Source: a bacterium
Lineage (GTDB): Bacteria > RBG-13-66-14
Assembly: GCA_021107695.1 (NCBI GenBank)
Contig: JAIOSI010000271.1
Location: 1 to 7,573 of the forward strand
Length of the DNA: 7,573 nucleotides
Direction: 5' to 3'
Part shown: piece after piece, positions 1-5,359 of the stretch
How the letters are laid out: each line of letters starts with the position of its first letter
Position numbering within the stretch: the stretch's first letter is position 1
Notes under the pieces: model-generated
Seen by the model: the letters and a program-made list of their open reading frames with translations, nothing else
Databases searched by the model: none
What the model was told of the DNA's origin: nothing
Position numbers and translations under genes: made by a program

Positions 1-60
1 ACCCGTGATGATCTAAAGCAAATCGAGCGACTACTTAAATCAGGAGAAGCGGAACAATGA
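1..60 (+). CDS. C-terminal end of an unidentified upstream gene (partial)
   Basis: Frame 1 is open from the window edge to the TGA at 58-60 and reads TRDDLKQIERLLKSGEAEQ, a charged, helix-like tail. Its stop codon overlaps the ATG of the next gene (ATGA at 57-60), the usual sign of translational coupling within one operon. The tail is too short to name the protein. AMMECR1-like or Memo-like proteins are the classic partners of the downstream radical SAM family, but nothing visible here proves that identity. Confidence 0.6.
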   Translation, partial: TRDDLKQIERLLKSGEAEQ

Positions 61-1073
61 CAACGGTAAACGAGCCACATCCGGCAAGATGGTGGGAAGC
101 CGTAGATAATGACCGCGTCCGTTGTGATTTATGTCCTCATCATTGTGTTCTCGCTCCCAACCAAACGGGGGAGTGCCGGGTACGCCAGAATATTGGCGGA
201 AAGCTCTACGCCATAGGTTACGCCAATACCGTTGCCCTGAGTATTGATCCAATCGAGAAAAAGCCGTTCTATCACTTCTTTCCCGGTCAGTCGATTTTCT
301 CCGTTGGTCCCAATGGCTGCAACCTTCACTGCCGCTATTGCCAGAATCATTTCTCCAGTCAGTCCTCCACCCCAACTGACCACCTCTCACCAGAGCAGGT
401 GGTTCGCTTCGCCAATCGCCCCGGTGTTGCCGGAGTAGCCTTTACCTATACCGAGCCGCTGGTTTGGTATGAGTACGTGATGGACACAGTGCGTGCCTGT
501 CAGCGGTCAGGATTCAGCACCGCCTGTGTTTCTAACGGCTATATCAGCCTGGAGCCTCTGGAGGAGCTGCTGGGAGCCGTTGACGCTTTCAATTTCGACC
601 TGAAGTCCTTCTCCGATGACTTCTACCGCAGCCAGTGCGGCGGTCGGCTCTATCCGATATTGCGGACGATCGAGACGGCGATTCAATCCCCGGCTCATGT
701 TGAGGTAGCCCTGTTGCTGATCACTAATCTTAATGATTCCCCCGAAGAGGTGGGAAAGCTCTGTCGCTGGCTGGCGGAGCACGACCCGGAGACCCCGCTG
801 CACCTCAGCCGCTACCACCCCTCCTGGAAGCTCAAGCTGCCCTCAACCCCAGTTGCGACGATGATGCGAAGCTGGGAGATTGCCCGCGAAGCAGGACTGA
901 AGCATGTCTATCTGGGGAATGTAACCCTCGACGATAAATACACCGAAACCCGCTGCCCGGACTGCGACGCTGTACTGATCCGCCGACAGAGCTATCAGAC
1001 CCGGATTCTTGGTCTGAATGGTGAAACCTGCACCGCCTGCGGGAGAAAAATCAATATCGTCAATACGGTTTGA
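57..1073 (+). CDS. amrS: AmmeMemoRadiSam-type radical SAM enzyme
   Basis: 338 residues, typical length for the family. The radical SAM cluster motif CxxxCxxC is C88, C92, C95 in GCNLHCRYCQN and should bind a 4Fe-4S cluster and S-adenosylmethionine. Before it lies a cysteine-rich N-terminus (C23, C26, C30, C40; starts RCDLCPHHC), also typical of this pyruvate-formate-lyase-activase-like subgroup. The C-terminus carries two CxxC pairs (C300/C303 and C325/C328), suggesting a second metal site. The family is named for genomic association with Memo and AMMECR1 proteins; I know of no firmly established substrate. The ATG is preceded by AGGAG at 42-46 and overlaps the upstream stop codon, so the start is well supported. 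Predicted soluble and cytoplasmic. Family assignment is confident; the reaction is unknown. Confidence 0.9.
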   Translation: MTTVNEPHPARWWEAVDNDRVRCDLCPHHCVLAPNQTGECRVRQNIGGKLYAIGYANTVALSIDPIEKKPFYHFFPGQSIFSVGPNGCNLHCRYCQNHFSSQSSTPTDHLSPEQVVRFANRPGVAGVAFTYTEPLVWYEYVMDTVRACQRSGFSTACVSNGYISLEPLEELLGAVDAFNFDLKSFSDDFYRSQCGGRLYPILRTIETAIQSPAHVEVALLLITNLNDSPEEVGKLCRWLAEHDPETPLHLSRYHPSWKLKLPSTPVATMMRSWEIAREAGLKHVYLGNVTLDDKYTETRCPDCDAVLIRRQSYQTRILGLNGETCTACGRKINIVNTV

Positions 1074-1195
1074 GCGAAGAATGTAGCTACAAGAACACAC
1101 AGGGGCAAGGGTCTATACTCGCTCACCGCCGCCACCGCACTTGTAGCCCGTTGTAAAATACGTAAAACTCGCTGATAATGATTGGCGGTGGTTTT

Positions 1196-1223
1196 GTAGG
1201 GGCACGGCATGCCGTGTCCCTAC
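1196..1223 (+). repeat. GTAG-footed palindromic repeat (REP-like), copy 1
   Basis: A 28-base palindrome with left half GTAGGGGCACGGCA and right half TGCCGTGTCCCTAC. The halves are exact reverse complements except for one G/T position, which would be a wobble pair in RNA. It lies between the convergent amrS and holA genes. The GTAG foot followed by a hairpin resembles REP elements moved by RAYT (Y1-type) transposases; that link is an inference. The rest of 1074-1326 holds no gene or convincing promoter. Confidence 0.75.
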
Positions 1224-1326
1224 GGCTGATTACATCGTTTCCGTGAGGATATGCTATCGCCTCGTTTTGTGATTTTGACCTTTTTGCACAATAAAAGCGA
1301 ACCCTATTCAAAAGATTGGTTACAGC

Positions 1327-1350
1327 AAAGCAGCCCTTTGGCTGCTTTTT
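1327..1350 (+). terminator. Rho-independent terminator between convergent amrS and holA
   Basis: A 9-bp perfect stem (AAAGCAGCC at 1327-1335 with GGCTGCTTT at 1340-1348) closes a CTTT loop and runs into TTTTT at 1346-1350. On the + strand this is a classic intrinsic terminator, about 250 bases after amrS. On the - strand the stem is followed only by TTTG, but it sits 18 bases after the holA stop, so it may serve both genes. Confidence 0.8.
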
Positions 1351-1367
1351 GTTAGCTTACCGAGGTT

Positions 1368-2357
1368 CTACAGAGAAAACCTCGGCCAGCCGCCGTTGCC
1401 ATCCGTTGCCAGAGCATAAACCAACTCCTGGAAGGCGATGCCCGTTGCCTGCAAGCCGGATTTGCTGGCACGGTCAAAATCCAGCAGAGCAGCCTGGGCG
1501 CGGCGAATCTTCTTTGAGCTTTGCTGTTTCGCCGCCGTCCGATAGCCGGAGAGAAAGAAGGGACTGACCCCGATCGCCTTGGCAATCTCTCTGTCCGAGG
1601 ATTGGCGCAGGTAGCCGGTCAGCATCACGATTCGATAGTGCCGAGCCAGCAAGCCGATCAGGCGGGGCAGCTCCTCACCAGCCTCCAGCCCCACCCACGC
1701 CAGGGCGCAGGCTTCCGCCGCCCTGCCAGCGGTTATCAAGTCGCAGAAGCGGAAGGCATCGAAGCCCCCGGCGCTCTCCAGGGTATTCACCACCAGCTCG
1801 CCGTCTATCTCTGCGCCGGACTTGAGGTTAAGGGATAGTACCTCAACGGCGTTCTCCAGTCGCTCCAGCCCTTCCAGACCGATCAGAGCCAGCCGTTCAA
1901 TCGCCTCCGGGGTGGCAGTAACCTCGCGCTCTTTGAGGAACAGCTTCGCCGCAGCACGGAGTTGACCCTCCTTCAGCGGAGAACAGTCAACAACGTTCTG
2001 CTTGAACTTTTTGTAGAGCTTGGTGCGCTTGTCCAGCGTCTCCAGCACGATTGCCAGGTAGTTCGGCGGCTGAACACCGGGCAGCAGTTCCAGCAGGGTC
2101 TCTGTCAGCTCGGCGGTGGACTTCTGCGCCTCGACAATCACCAGACGGGCGTTACCGAAGAAGGGCAGGGTCTGGACGGCATCGGCAAGCTCCGTCGTGC
2201 TGACCTTCCCACCGAAGTGCTCAACGTCGGTCTCCTCACCGAGGGCGGCGGTGAGGGTTTCAATCGCCCGACGGCGCAGCCCGTACTCCGAACCGGCGAT
2301 CAGGCAGACCGCTGGCGGAGACTCCTTAACCAACTTCTTCCAGGCAACGTTATCCAT
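1368..2357 (-). CDS. holA: DNA polymerase III delta subunit (clamp loader)
   Basis: 329 residues from the ATG at 2357, close to the usual length of about 340. Delta opens the sliding clamp ring within the clamp-loader complex. Family features are an N-terminal AAA+-like domain opening with LIAGSEYGLRRRAIETL (about 19-35), the clamp-contact stretch TLPFFGNARLVIVEA near 63-77, the segment with LETLDKRTKLYKKF, and a helical C-terminal collar domain ending with conserved family-like VYALAT. A longer reading to 2426 is possible, but its first 23 codons run through an intergenic palindrome at 2387-2414 and lack family similarity, so I chose MDNVAWKK. The Shine-Dalgarno site is weak (GGGAAAA about 6 bases upstream). 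The gene lies 76 bases behind the GIDE-domain gene on the same strand and is probably co-transcribed with it. It ends with TAG. Confidence 0.9.
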   Translation of the reverse strand: MDNVAWKKLVKESPPAVCLIAGSEYGLRRRAIETLTAALGEETDVEHFGGKVSTTELADAVQTLPFFGNARLVIVEAQKSTAELTETLLELLPGVQPPNYLAIVLETLDKRTKLYKKFKQNVVDCSPLKEGQLRAAAKLFLKEREVTATPEAIERLALIGLEGLERLENAVEVLSLNLKSGAEIDGELVVNTLESAGGFDAFRFCDLITAGRAAEACALAWVGLEAGEELPRLIGLLARHYRIVMLTGYLRQSSDREIAKAIGVSPFFLSGYRTAAKQQSSKKIRRAQAALLDFDRASKSGLQATGIAFQELVYALATDGNGGWPRFSL

Positions 2358-2386
2358 TACGGTTTTCCCGAAACTACCACAGTTTT

Positions 2387-2414
2387 GTAGGGGCGTATTG
2401 CTATACGCCCTCAC
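2387..2414 (+). repeat. GTAG-footed palindromic repeat (REP-like), copy 2
   Basis: GTAG followed by a perfect 8-bp stem GGGCGTAT (2391-2398) / ATACGCCC (2403-2410) with a TGCT loop; the right foot TCAC is a degenerate match to CTAC. It has the same outer design as the copy at 1196 but a different inner palindrome. It lies in the 76-base gap between the GIDE-domain gene and holA, where it would form a hairpin in a shared transcript. Confidence 0.7.
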
Positions 2415-2433
2415 GGCAATGTGCAAATGCTGA

Positions 2434-3186
2434 CTAAGTCAGAATCCCGATCACGATCAGCCCGGCTCCGAGGACTCCACAGACCGGAACCGCCACCCTC
2501 CAGCCCTTCACCGTGGAGGCAAGGTTCTTCACCAGTTCCCGTTCGCTCTTCAGGCTGATGATGAACTCCTTCTCGTCATCGCCGGAGCGGCGCATTATCA
2601 GGTTGCCAGCGACATCGCTGACCACGCCGAGGGCGTAAACCGGGACATCGACGGGGACGATCCACTCCCGCCGACGGTGACCGAGGATGCGTTCATCGCC
2701 GCGTCCCCGTTCCTGTTCGTAGTTGTCAAAGACCTCTATCTTGCCGATCAACTCTGCCCCTTTTGGCGAGACGCGAATCCGCCCGGTCTCGTCCTTCACA
2801 TAGAAGTCGGCGGAGTTGGTCTCATCGGAGACGGTCTCCCAAACCTGGCGCAGTACCTTTGTCCGCTTCTTCGTCTTGGGGTTGGTAACCCAGTCAACAT
2901 ACTGCCGCTGTCGCTCGGTGAGGGAATGTACCCAGATTCCTCGTTTGCCAGAGAAAGGCGCGGTCAGCGGAGAGGGCGCGTCGATCCGACCCTTCAGCTC
3001 GCAGGGCATCACAAAGGGTCCGCCGATCATCTCCGCCTTGGTATCCTCGTAAACCGAGGTAATCTCCGCCGCCGAGTAGGTCTCTGTGCCGAGCATCCGC
3101 TCGCGCTTGCGCTTTGCCGAGCCGAGGACAAAGAAGCCGATAATCGCGATTAGCAGCAGTATGCCACCACCGATGTAGAAGTACAT
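2434..3186 (-). CDS. GIDE/BAM-domain (MUL1-like) membrane protein
   Basis: 250 residues. An N-terminal membrane helix (about 3-22) is followed by a basic cluster KRKRER (25-30), then a soluble domain of about 200 residues and a second membrane helix (about 231-249). The soluble part shows the pattern I associate with the GIDE/BAM domain of eukaryotic MUL1 and its prokaryotic relatives: KGRIDAPSPLTAPFSGKRG (65-83), then FYVKDETGRIRVSPKGAEL, REWIVPVDVPVYALGVV, and near the end EFIISLKSERELV. No RING finger is present, so ubiquitin-ligase activity is not implied. The function of bacterial members is not established. The ATG at 3186 has GGAGG 4 bases upstream. holA follows on the same strand; a membrane-anchored receiver gene is divergent upstream. 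Stop codon TAG. The family call is by motif recognition and is fairly sure. Confidence 0.75.
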   Translation of the reverse strand: MYFYIGGGILLLIAIIGFFVLGSAKRKRERMLGTETYSAAEITSVYEDTKAEMIGGPFVMPCELKGRIDAPSPLTAPFSGKRGIWVHSLTERQRQYVDWVTNPKTKKRTKVLRQVWETVSDETNSADFYVKDETGRIRVSPKGAELIGKIEVFDNYEQERGRGDERILGHRRREWIVPVDVPVYALGVVSDVAGNLIMRRSGDDEKEFIISLKSERELVKNLASTVKGWRVAVPVCGVLGAGLIVIGILT

Positions 3187-3206
3187 AACGCCTCCGTTTA
3201 GGCAAG

Positions 3207-3237
3207 ATGATAAGTGCGTTTTGAGTTACCTTTACAA
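3207..3237 (-). promoter_or_regulatory. Possible promoter of the GIDE-domain gene
   Basis: On the - strand, TTGTAA (3237-3232) and TATCAT (3212-3207) are separated by 19 bases. The -10 matches consensus at 5 of 6 positions and the -35 at 4 of 6; the spacer is longer than ideal. It lies about 20 bases upstream of the GIDE-domain start codon. Confidence 0.3.
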
Positions 3238-3257
3238 GTAGCCCACTGGTTGCTACT
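3237..3257. promoter_or_regulatory. Dyad in the divergent promoter region (possible operator)
   Basis: AGTAGC (3237-3242) and GCTACT (3252-3257) form a 6-bp inverted repeat with a 9-base spacer. It touches the possible -35 of the GIDE-domain gene and lies upstream of the possible promoter of the receiver gene, so one regulator could control both. There is no direct evidence of binding. Confidence 0.3.
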
Positions 3258-3279
3258 CTAACAGTTTCAATCCACTCTT

Positions 3280-3308
3280 TTGCGAAAGAGACGACTAGCT
3301 ACGATGAT
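3280..3308 (+). promoter_or_regulatory. Possible promoter of the membrane-anchored receiver gene
   Basis: TTGCGA (3280-3285) and GATGAT (3303-3308) have a 17-base spacer, each matching consensus at 4 of 6 positions. A transcript would begin near 3315, leaving a short leader containing GGAGG at 3320-3324 ahead of the GTG start at 3330. Confidence 0.3.
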
Positions 3309-3329
3309 CTACAATTGATGGAGGTCAAC

Positions 3330-3923
3330 GTGAGTAACCACAAGGCGACGATCTGGCATCTGGACAACGAGCAGGCACGGCACGATGAGTTTGAGCGGCG
3401 GCATGGCGAACGCTACAGCCTCCGCCACTTCTTCTCACCGGAGGAGGTGCTGGAGGCTCTGGAAGAGGGCAAGCAGCCCGACCTCCTCCTCTCCGATCTT
3501 TTCTTTCCCATCGCGGGAAAGGAAAGCGGGCTTCCCGCTCAACAGGAAGAAGCCGAGCGGATTTGGAGGCTCCTCGGTGAGTTCGCCGAGCAGTATCGAG
3601 CGGTCTATCAACCGGCGGGGCTGGAGCTGGCGAAGAAACTCCGACGGCGGGAGAAGAGCTTCCCCAACCTGATCTACTCCAGCAAGGCCCCACTGCTGCT
3701 GAACGAAGCTGAGTTCTCCCAAATCACCAAAGATGCCGGGCCGGTCTGGCTCTTCAAGGGACACGAGGACGCAGAAGCCGAGCGGCTGAAGATCGATGCG
3801 GTACTGCTGGGAGCGAGCTGGCGACGGCGGTACCTGCGTCTGAAGGGAACCCTGGGGGTGGCGATCATCGCCGCAGCGGTGGTCGGCTGGTTCCTTGGGA
3901 TGCTCCTGGCACCGATGATGTAG
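3330..3923 (+). CDS. Receiver (REC)-domain protein with C-terminal membrane anchor
   Basis: 197 residues from GTG 3330, chosen because GGAGG (3320-3324) sits 5 bases ahead of it; starts at 3315 (TTG) or 3318 (ATG) would place that site inside the gene. The N-terminus follows the receiver fold: acidic residues D12/E14 after beta-1 (ATIWHLDNE), the phospho-acceptor candidate D56 in PDLLLSDLFFP, S117/S118 in NLIYSSKAP as the switch Ser/Thr, and K143 in VWLFKGHED. D56 to S117 spans 61 residues, about twice the usual distance, because of a charged helical insertion (about 63-112). A basic stretch (RRRYLRLK) leads into one hydrophobic helix (about 174-194) ending at the C-terminus, so the domain is probably tethered to the inner membrane facing the cytoplasm. 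There is no DNA-binding or enzymatic output domain. No kinase gene lies nearby. Domain call by motif; partner unknown. Confidence 0.7.
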   Translation: MSNHKATIWHLDNEQARHDEFERRHGERYSLRHFFSPEEVLEALEEGKQPDLLLSDLFFPIAGKESGLPAQQEEAERIWRLLGEFAEQYRAVYQPAGLELAKKLRRREKSFPNLIYSSKAPLLLNEAEFSQITKDAGPVWLFKGHEDAEAERLKIDAVLLGASWRRRYLRLKGTLGVAIIAAAVVGWFLGMLLAPMM

Positions 3924-3961
3924 GCAACGCAGTGCGTTGCATCACAGGGCTGGGCTTCGCC
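3923..3961 (+). repeat. 39-bp gene-end repeat, copy A (inverted partner at 5308-5346)
   Basis: The element starts at the last base of the receiver gene's TAG. It contains the palindrome GCAACGCA-G-TGCGTTGC and, past an ATCACA spacer, GGCTGGGCTTCGCC. Here the second part extends into a 6-bp hairpin CTGGGC (3950-3955) TTC GCCCAG (3959-3964), followed by AAAACC rather than a T run, so it is not a standard terminator. It is identical to the reverse complement of 5308-5346 at 38 of 39 positions. Confidence 0.85.
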
Positions 3962-4040
3962 CAGAAAACCTTGTCATGTTCCACCGCTCACGCTGTTCGC
4001 TTCAAACCCTTCCCTTCTCCGTTTTTAGGAGGTAGACCTA

Positions 4041-4060
4041 TCCCTACGGCACCGTTGTGT
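4041..4060. repeat. Possible decayed remnant of the GTAG-footed repeat
   Basis: TCCCTACGGC at 4041-4050 is identical to the right end of the repeat copy at 1196-1223 with its flank (1217-1226), but no intact palindrome remains. It lies between the convergent receiver and nucleotidylyltransferase genes. The rest of 3962-4071 shows no gene. Confidence 0.3.
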
Positions 4061-4071
4061 ACCTTATGCTG

Positions 4072-5061
4072 CTAGGAAAACTTGAGGTCAGAATCATCAC
4101 CGAGGTTCAGGCTGTCGAGCCTGCCAACAACGCGGGCGTTATCGCCGATGAGGGACTCGTGGAGGCGGACGTTGGTCAGGATAGCCGCGCTGCCGATGAT
4201 CGAGTCGGCGATGATCGAATCGGTAATCACCGCGTCCTGGGCAATGGAGACATGGGGGCCAATGACCGAGCGGGTCAGCTCTACACCCTTGCCGATGTGA
4301 ATCGGTGGGACGATGACGCAATCATCGAACTTCGGCAACTTCGCCTTCCGGCGATCGAGGAGAACCCGGTTGGTCTCCAGCAGGGTCTCCGGCTTGCCGC
4401 AGTCAAACCAGCCAGCGATCTCCCAGGGACGGAAGCGATGCCCGCCGTCAAGGAGTGAGGCGAGGGCGTCGGTTAGCTGAAACTCGCCCTTCGTCCGCAC
4501 GCCCTCGGTGATGTTCCCGCCGAGGGCTTCGTAGAGCGCGTTGGCATCGCGAATCAGGTAAACTCCGACGATGGCAAGGTTAGACGGCGGGTCTTTGGGT
4601 TTTTCAACCATTCCGCTGATGAAGTCGCCCTTCAGGCTAACGATCCCAAAGCGTTGCGGATCCTCAGTTGGAGCCACGGCAATGATGTTCTCTTTCAGTT
4701 CAAGCATCCCGGCGAGGTCAGCCTCAACGATGGTATCCCCCAGTACGATCAGGGCGGGGAGGTCGAGATTGTGTTCCAGTGCTGTCCAGACGGCGTGTCC
4801 CAGGCCGAGCTGCTCGGTCTGCCGGGTAAAGTGGAGGTTGAGCTGCGGATAGTGCTCTGTGGCGTACTCCTCTACCTTCTCGGCGAAGAAGCCGGTAACC
4901 AGCGTAACCTCGGTGATTCCCAGCTCGACGATCTCATCGAGAATGTATGCGAGGATTGGCTTGCCTGCCACCCGGATGAGTGCCTTCGGCGCGGTGTGGG
5001 TGTGCGGTTTGAGCCGGGTTCCGATTCCGGCAGCGGGGATTATCGCCTGAAGTTTTTTCAT
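4072..5061 (-). CDS. Sugar-1-phosphate nucleotidylyltransferase, long RmlA-like
   Basis: 329 residues. This family joins a sugar-1-phosphate to an NTP to give an NDP-sugar and pyrophosphate, usually dTDP-glucose for cell-surface polysaccharide. Motifs: the nucleotide-binding loop AAGIGTRLKP (10-19), K26 in APKAL, QLGLGHAV (84-91), metal-binding LGD (107-109), VEKPKDPPSNLAIVGVY (152-168), which closely matches long-form glucose-1-phosphate thymidylyltransferases, and WFDCGKPE (218-225). The tail from about 248 to 313 has the hexapeptide-like rhythm of a left-handed beta-helix (VIGPHVSI, SIIADSIIGSAAIL, SLIGDNARVVG). The ATG at 5061 has GGAG 7 bases upstream. The gene lies behind ptb on the same strand, but 298 repeat-filled bases separate them. 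Base and sugar specificity (dTTP or UTP; glucose or another) cannot be read from motifs. No other rml gene is present. Stop codon TAG. Confidence 0.85.
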   Translation of the reverse strand: MKKLQAIIPAAGIGTRLKPHTHTAPKALIRVAGKPILAYILDEIVELGITEVTLVTGFFAEKVEEYATEHYPQLNLHFTRQTEQLGLGHAVWTALEHNLDLPALIVLGDTIVEADLAGMLELKENIIAVAPTEDPQRFGIVSLKGDFISGMVEKPKDPPSNLAIVGVYLIRDANALYEALGGNITEGVRTKGEFQLTDALASLLDGGHRFRPWEIAGWFDCGKPETLLETNRVLLDRRKAKLPKFDDCVIVPPIHIGKGVELTRSVIGPHVSIAQDAVITDSIIADSIIGSAAILTNVRLHESLIGDNARVVGRLDSLNLGDDSDLKFS

Positions 5062-5090
5062 CTGAACTCCACTAAAATGTGCTTATGTCG

Positions 5091-5124
5091 CTCTCCCCTG
5101 CTGGGGGGAAGGCCGGGGTGGGAG
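5091..5124. repeat. GC-rich intergenic hairpin repeat
   Basis: Begins CTCTCCCC, then TGCT, then a G-rich half continuing GGCCGGGGTGGGAGG. TCTCCCC (5092-5098) pairs with GGGGGGA (5103-5109), including one G/T wobble. It would lie in the leader of the nucleotidylyltransferase gene, about 30 bases before its start. Similar CCCCGGCC-type elements are, from memory, widespread in environmental bacterial genomes. Confidence 0.45.
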
Positions 5125-5154
5125 GCTGACGACAACGCGTCAAATACGGTTTCA

Positions 5155-5180
5155 CAGGGACACGGCGCACCGTATCCTTA
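5155..5180. repeat. GTAG-type palindromic repeat, degenerate copy 3
   Basis: GGACACGG (5158-5165), loop CGCA, CCGTATCC (5170-5177): 8-bp arms with one mismatch that becomes a G/U wobble in a - strand transcript. The core GGGACACGGCG is shared with the copy at 7443-7470. The outer GTAG/CTAC feet are decayed to ACAG and TTAT. Confidence 0.5.
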
Positions 5181-5246
5181 TGTGGCTAACATCATAGTCT
5201 CTTTGGATAAGTTCGTCTTTGTTAAAAGATAGACTCCGTCCATCTC

Positions 5247-5274
5247 ACGGCGGGCATTAAAATGCCCGCCCTAC
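5247..5274 (-). repeat. GTAG-footed palindromic repeat, copy 4 (- orientation)
   Basis: A perfect 10-bp stem GGCGGGCATT (5249-5258) / AATGCCCGCC (5261-5270) with an AA loop, followed by CTAC (5271-5274). Read on the - strand it begins GTAG and then the hairpin, like the other copies but with a different inner sequence. It lies downstream of ptb and could affect the 3' end of that transcript. Confidence 0.7.
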
Positions 5275-5307
5275 ATTGGCTTTCCGTGCGATACCATAGG
5301 AGATGGT

Positions 5308-5346
5308 GGCGAAGCCCAGCCTTGTGATGCAACGCACTGCGTTGCC
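5308..5346 (-). repeat. 39-bp gene-end repeat, copy B (inverted partner of 3923-3961)
   Basis: Reverse complement of copy A with a single difference. It starts 13 bases past the ptb stop codon on the - strand, so both copies lie in the same orientation directly behind a gene end. The second hairpin (CTGGGC/GCCCAG) is broken here after GCC. A further small hairpin, CCAGC-TTCTT-GCTGG (5345-5359), sits between the ptb stop and the element. Confidence 0.85.
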
Positions 5347-5359
5347 AGCTTCTTGCTGG

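Noticed and set aside
1275..1309. TTGACC and nearby A/T-rich sequence as a + strand promoter.
   Set aside because: No -10 element lies at a proper distance and no + strand gene follows.
2358..2426. Longer N-terminus for the delta subunit (23 extra codons).
   Set aside because: The extra codons run through an intergenic palindromic repeat and do not look like the family; MDNVAWKK at 2357 gives the normal start of the fold.
3315..3329. TTG 3315 or ATG 3318 as the start of the receiver gene.
   Set aside because: The only good ribosome site, GGAGG at 3320-3324, lies inside that stretch and is well spaced for GTG 3330.
3325..3693. Open frame of about 120 codons on the - strand opposite the receiver gene.
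   Set aside because: It is a shadow of the GC-rich coding frame; the predicted protein is rich in Arg, Pro and Ser, shows no family features, and has no ribosome site.
5194..5200. TATGAT-like sequence on the - strand as the -10 of the nucleotidylyltransferase promoter.
   Set aside because: No acceptable -35 is found 16 to 19 bases upstream.
3923..5346. Composite transposon bounded by the 39-bp inverted copies.
   Set aside because: No transposase or target-site duplication is seen, and the copies sit at gene ends in a way better explained by small independent elements.
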